Below are positions 8,001-10,358 of a DNA stretch of 10,358 bases, piece by piece. The notes below the pieces were generated by a model that worked only from the letters and a program-made list of their open reading frames with translations, was not told where the DNA came from and searched no databases. Origin of the DNA: JACRBK01 sp964427955 (lineage in GTDB: Bacteria; Chloroflexota; Anaerolineae; Aggregatilineales; Aggregatilineaceae); NCBI GenBank assembly GCA_964427955.1, contig CAYRWY010000191.1, positions 1-10,358 of the forward strand, read 5' to 3'. Every line of letters starts with the position of its first letter. The first letter of the stretch is position 1. A program made the translations under genes and the position numbers.

Positions 8001-10358
8001 TCCCACCCAACAGGATACGGATCTGGATGGTCAAGGGGACGCCTGTGATACCGTCGCGAACCCGATTGTGGGTAATCGGGTGTGGCATGACCTGAACGCG
8101 AATGGGCTTCAGGACGCCGGTGAGCCGGGCTTGAGCAATATCACGGTGAATCTCTACACCAGCACCGGCACCCTGGCGGAAACGGCTCAAACCGATCTGA
8201 ATGGCAACTACCTGTTCGTGGGGTTGCAGCCGGGCAGCTATTACCTGGAATTCGTAAGGCGCAGCGGCTATTTCATCAGCCCGCGCAACCAGGGGGCGAG
8301 TGACGACCTCGACAGTGATGCGCGCACCACCAACGGGCGCACGGATACCTTCTCGGCCCCGCTCGGCGGCAACAACCAGACGCTGGACGCGGGTATGTAC
8401 CTGAAAGCGATGGTAGGCGACCGGGTCTGGAATGATCTGGATGCGAACGGCATTCAGGACGCGGGCGAGCCTAACCTGAGCGGCATCCCCGTCACACTGT
8501 ACACGCCGGGCGGGACAGTGGTCGCGTCTACCTCGACCGATGCCAGCGGCAACTATCTGATCGCCGACCTCGTACCGGCGTCGTACTATCTGGTCTTCAC
8601 GGCGCCCGGTGCGGACGATTTCAGCCCCCAGGATCAGGGTGGCAACGATACGGTGGACAGCGATGCCGACAGCAGCGGTCAGACCGCGACCTTCACGCTG
8701 ATTTCAGGCGACGTGAATACGACCTTCGATGCGGCGTTGTACGAGGTGAGCGACATCGGCAATCGGGTTTGGGTGGACACGAACGGCGATGGCCTGCAAA
8801 CGACCGGTGAGGTTGGGTTGGGCAGCGTCAACGTGTCGCTCTACCGGAACGGCACCTTGCGCACCTCGATGACCACCGACGCGACGGGGCGCTACCTGTT
8901 TGATCGCCAGCCCCCTGGGACGTACGTGGTCGAAGTCACCGCCCCGGGCGGGTATGTCTTTGCCTTGAAAGACCAGGGCGCGGACGACGACCAGGACAGC
9001 GATACCAACAGCGCCGGCCAAACCGATCCTTTCGTCATCCCCCAGGGTACGGATGATCGCAGCCGCGATGCCGGGCTGTATATCCCGGCGACGGCGGGCG
9101 ACCGTCTGTGGGAAGACCTAGACGCTGATGGCATCCAGGATGCAGGTGAGCCGGATGGCATTCCCGGCCCGGTGACCGTTGAGCTTCATCTCAGCGGCGG
9201 GGCGCTGGTGACGTCTGCGTCAGCCCTGGCGGGCGGCAGCTACAGCCTGACCGGCATCCGGCCTGATAGCTACTATCTGAAGTTCAACTGGCCTGCCGTC
9301 GCCGATCTGGTCACCAGCCCGGCCAACCGCGGCGCGAATGATGCGGTGGACAGCGATCCGAACGTCAGCACCGGGGAAACGGCAGTCTTTACGCTGCTGT
9401 CGGGCGACAACAATCTCACCCTGGACGCTGGCTGGTATCTGTTGGCGCATGTGGCGATCACGGACCCCTGGGAAGATATGGACGCCAATGGCACCCAGGA
9501 TGGCGGCGATCCGTTCCTCCCGGCGGGTACCAGCACGATCACCCTGTACGATAGCTCCGATACCGTGATCTGGTCCGGCACCTCGGCTCCGGCGGCTCCG
9601 GTGGCGGTCACGCCGGGCACCTACTACGTGACCTACACCCTGCCCGGCGGGTTTGTCTTCACTGTGCAGGGAGGCGACAGCGACGTCAATGCCTCCGGGC
9701 GGTCGGCTAACTTCACGCTGACGTCGGGCGGTACCCAGTCGATCTCCGCCGGGATGTACCAGCCGGTCGATTTCACGGGCCGGGCCTGGCACGATCAGAA
9801 CGGCAACGGGATTCAGGACGGCGGAGAACCAGCGCTCAGTGGGGTGGCGGTGCAGCTCCACGACGGCGGCGGCGCGTTGTTGGCGTCGCAAACCACCGAC
9901 GGCAGCGGGGCCTACACTTTCGCGGATCGCACGCCGGGCAGCAGCTACTACGTCCAATTCACGGCCCTGAGCGGCTACGTGTTCAGCCTGCAAGATCAGG
10001 GCGGCGACGATACCGTCGATAGCGATGTCGCACCCGCGACCGGGCAGACGGCGACGATCACCCCGCTGTCAGGCGATCTGCCTGACCACGATGCCGGAAT
10101 GTACATCCCCGTGGTGTTCGGCGGCACAGTCTGGCTGGATCAGAATGCCAACGGGGCACAGAATGGCGGCACCGAAACGGGCATGGCAGGCGTGACGGTG
10201 GACCTGTACTCTGGCGCGACGCTGGTGACCTCACAGGCGACATTGGCTGACGGCAGCTACAACTTCCCCGGATTGGTGCCAGGCACTTCCTACTATGTGC
10301 AGTTCACCCTGCCGGGCGGCTACCTGTTCAGCCCGCAGAACGCCGCCGGAGAGGCGGT
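5086..10358 (+). CDS. Secreted clostripain-like (C11) peptidase with TSP3 and SdrD-B-like repeats (3' end beyond window)
   Basis: Giant exported cysteine protease; 1757 codons are seen without a stop. The signal peptide has MKVAR, a Leu/Val-rich core to about residue 22, and likely cleavage after SAA (27-29). A linker (30-78) leads to the peptidase C11 domain (about 79-457), which opens with WTFMVYMAADNDLE, has catalytic His189 in VIWDHGGSW and Cys236 in IGFDACLMGG, and continues with SAELIPGNGWDY (238 onward region, about 258-269) and YGVSIFFP (415-422). C11 enzymes cleave after basic residues; Asp234 beside the Cys fits that. A beta-rich region (about 460-675) follows, then eight thrombospondin type 3 units (683-989) and at least seven SdrD-B-like domains (996 to the edge). 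Both repeat types bind calcium in known families, suggesting a rigid surface stalk. ATG 5086 has GAGG 7 nt upstream. No anchor is visible because the C-terminus is missing. Substrate unknown. Confidence 0.94.
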   Translation, partial: MKVARSLLLALLLVVLAGVFLAPRAFSAAQTRAARVVGDPADWALRDQPEYVDWLRQRGARVSGTPTTSTQARQSQAAWTFMVYMAADNDLEAFALADLNEMEFVGSTTDVNVVVQLDRSTLYDTSNGDWTDARRFFVTRDTNLTLIGSEQVGEVGEVDTGDPATLSDFVTWAMLTYPAQHYALVIWDHGGSWLGVSTDESAEYDDLTLPEMDQALAQIAPTTGVAQLDLIGFDACLMGGFEVYRTIAPYARYAVASAELIPGNGWDYLSMLDALSADPTLDGATLGRTIVDSFIAFYTKVVTNYKTFNLALVDLAQSDQVVTALQNLYDEMDADPEGSLVAISLARSATPEFGAFDDPQFVDFWAAADMFQFMNLLSQQVPDTPLGAAASEVFKTGTQMTLYYKSQVEDQSDEYGVSIFFPRNDALYKQGERDVRYVSEAPRSLTLWQAFLTTFYETAAAQSNLLTLQGAVEGISSTSDEALVELGFGRSTIAQAAFIVTLDLGNGQNIVIDYDRLGAVQEQGATVSWSGDVPWLTNGTSEVPVLVIRSRRDKNVGVVNGKVYRKDGSSVQAQVVFDLTTNKAISVWGFRRTAGTIMPYELHPAAEDIFLPYWLVLGPGNILIPTPANEQLVFGIEPLYLIWKKAPPGAYHVILQIEDTAGNTSQDELAIAVGEDLDITTVDPDSDDYDQDGILNASDNCPVNYNPDQADSDGDGIGNACDVFDDTDTDGDGIPNASDNCPVTYNPDQADSDHDGIGDVCEAVADSDGDGIPDDSDNCPAVYNPYQIDADHDGIGDDCDPLVDSDGDGIADNSDNCPSVPNPDQADSNHNGIGNACETGTDSDGDGIPNSSDNCPYVANPDQADADHDGIGNACDADYDADGDGIPNASDNCPTVANPGQADSDGDGVGDACDTGTDSDGDGVADSTDNCPLVANPDQMNTDGDVLGDACDSDDDNDGVLDGLDNCQFVANPTQQDTDLDGQGDACDTVANPIVGNRVWHDLNANGLQDAGEPGLSNITVNLYTSTGTLAETAQTDLNGNYLFVGLQPGSYYLEFVRRSGYFISPRNQGASDDLDSDARTTNGRTDTFSAPLGGNNQTLDAGMYLKAMVGDRVWNDLDANGIQDAGEPNLSGIPVTLYTPGGTVVASTSTDASGNYLIADLVPASYYLVFTAPGADDFSPQDQGGNDTVDSDADSSGQTATFTLISGDVNTTFDAALYEVSDIGNRVWVDTNGDGLQTTGEVGLGSVNVSLYRNGTLRTSMTTDATGRYLFDRQPPGTYVVEVTAPGGYVFALKDQGADDDQDSDTNSAGQTDPFVIPQGTDDRSRDAGLYIPATAGDRLWEDLDADGIQDAGEPDGIPGPVTVELHLSGGALVTSASALAGGSYSLTGIRPDSYYLKFNWPAVADLVTSPANRGANDAVDSDPNVSTGETAVFTLLSGDNNLTLDAGWYLLAHVAITDPWEDMDANGTQDGGDPFLPAGTSTITLYDSSDTVIWSGTSAPAAPVAVTPGTYYVTYTLPGGFVFTVQGGDSDVNASGRSANFTLTSGGTQSISAGMYQPVDFTGRAWHDQNGNGIQDGGEPALSGVAVQLHDGGGALLASQTTDGSGAYTFADRTPGSSYYVQFTALSGYVFSLQDQGGDDTVDSDVAPATGQTATITPLSGDLPDHDAGMYIPVVFGGTVWLDQNANGAQNGGTETGMAGVTVDLYSGATLVTSQATLADGSYNFPGLVPGTSYYVQFTLPGGYLFSPQNAAGEA
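7132..8052 (+). repeat. Thrombospondin type 3 repeat array, eight units of about 114 nt
   Basis: Within the protease gene, the unit DSDGDGIPNxSDNCPxVxNPDQADxDxDGIGNACD recurs eight times. The conserved Asp of DNC falls at bases 7180, 7300, 7414, 7528, 7642, 7756, 7870 and 7978, giving periods of 120, five times 114, then 108 nt. Each unit keeps two Asp-rich calcium loops and a Cys pair (DNCP and ACD). The eighth has DNCQ and a shorter, less regular loop, and the first begins irregularly (DSDDYDQDG), so the array edges are the most divergent. Nucleotide identity is also high: an 18-mer beginning AACCCGGATCAGG is identical at 7549-7566 and 7663-7680, exactly one period apart. Confidence 0.92.
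8071..10358 (+). repeat. SdrD-B-like beta-sandwich domain array, seven or more copies
   Basis: Within the protease gene, a unit of about 115 residues recurs. Each starts with GxxVWxDLDANGIQDAGEP, continues with a TVxLYxxxGTLVxSxxTDxxGxYxF core and PGxYYVxFTxPxGYxFSPQDQG, and closes with DSDxxxxTGQTxxFTLxSGxxxxxLDAGMY. The conserved Trp falls at residues 1000, 1115, 1229, 1342, 1462, 1568 and 1683, giving periods of 115, 114, 113, 120, 106 and 115. The seventh copy is cut by the window edge. Acidic DxNxNGxxDxGE loops match the calcium-binding loop of SdrD B domains. Copies 4 and 5 are the most divergent; copy 5 lacks the usual TDxxGxYxF strand. Confidence 0.9.

Noticed and set aside
7132..8052. 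Regularly spaced repeats considered as a CRISPR-like array
   Set aside because: The repeats are coding, lie in one protein frame, vary at synonymous positions and have no unique spacers between identical short repeats.
7090..8190. Open frames on both strands inside the TSP3 array, with their own internal repeats
   Set aside because: Their periodicity is imposed by the 114-nt repeat of the protease gene, whose own frame has the recognised calcium-loop and Cys pattern.

Overview
The window looks like a chromosomal segment of a high-GC, Gram-positive-like environmental bacterium, most probably Chloroflexota (Anaerolineae or a close relative). The assignment rests on gene style rather than a marker gene: a MacB/FtsX-type ABC exporter next to a PadR repressor, a free-standing GAF/coiled-coil protein, and a giant secreted clostripain-like protein with thrombospondin type 3 and SdrD-B-like repeats. 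No rRNA, tRNA, CRISPR array, transposase or phage gene is visible.

Layout. Left third, minus strand: an efflux/lipoprotein-type ABC transporter operon made of an ATPase (2377-3081) and, 7 nt downstream, a large duplicated FtsX/MacB-type permease (1-2369) whose last codons lie beyond the left edge. Reading away from it on the plus strand is a PadR-family repressor (about 3261-3836). The divergent intergenic region carries two near-identical inverted repeats, TTACG-N3-CGTAA, each just downstream of a recognisable -10 box. This is a compact, self-consistent picture of a PadR repressor controlling itself and the exporter.

Centre: a minus-strand GAF-domain protein with flanking coiled coils (3858-4763) converges on padR with only 21 bp between stop codons. 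A comparatively AT-rich 322-bp gap (4764-5085) follows, with weak promoter candidates for both divergent neighbours and a palindrome next to the protease promoter.

Right half: one uninterrupted plus-strand reading frame runs from 5086 through the right edge (more than 1757 codons). It encodes a signal peptide, a peptidase C11 (clostripain) domain with catalytic His189 and Cys236, a C11-associated beta-rich region, eight calcium-binding thrombospondin type 3 units with a 38-residue (114-nt) period, and at least seven SdrD-B-like beta-sandwich repeats of about 115 residues. It is best read as a cell-surface or secreted protease on a long calcium-stiffened stalk. Its C-terminus, and therefore its anchoring mode, is not in the window.

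The exporter module and the protease are neighbours, but nothing in the sequence shows that they work together. The most checkable signals are the paired operators and the unusual features of the protease: no basic residue in the His-Cys interval, the fusion to two calcium-repeat arrays, and DNA-level repeats.
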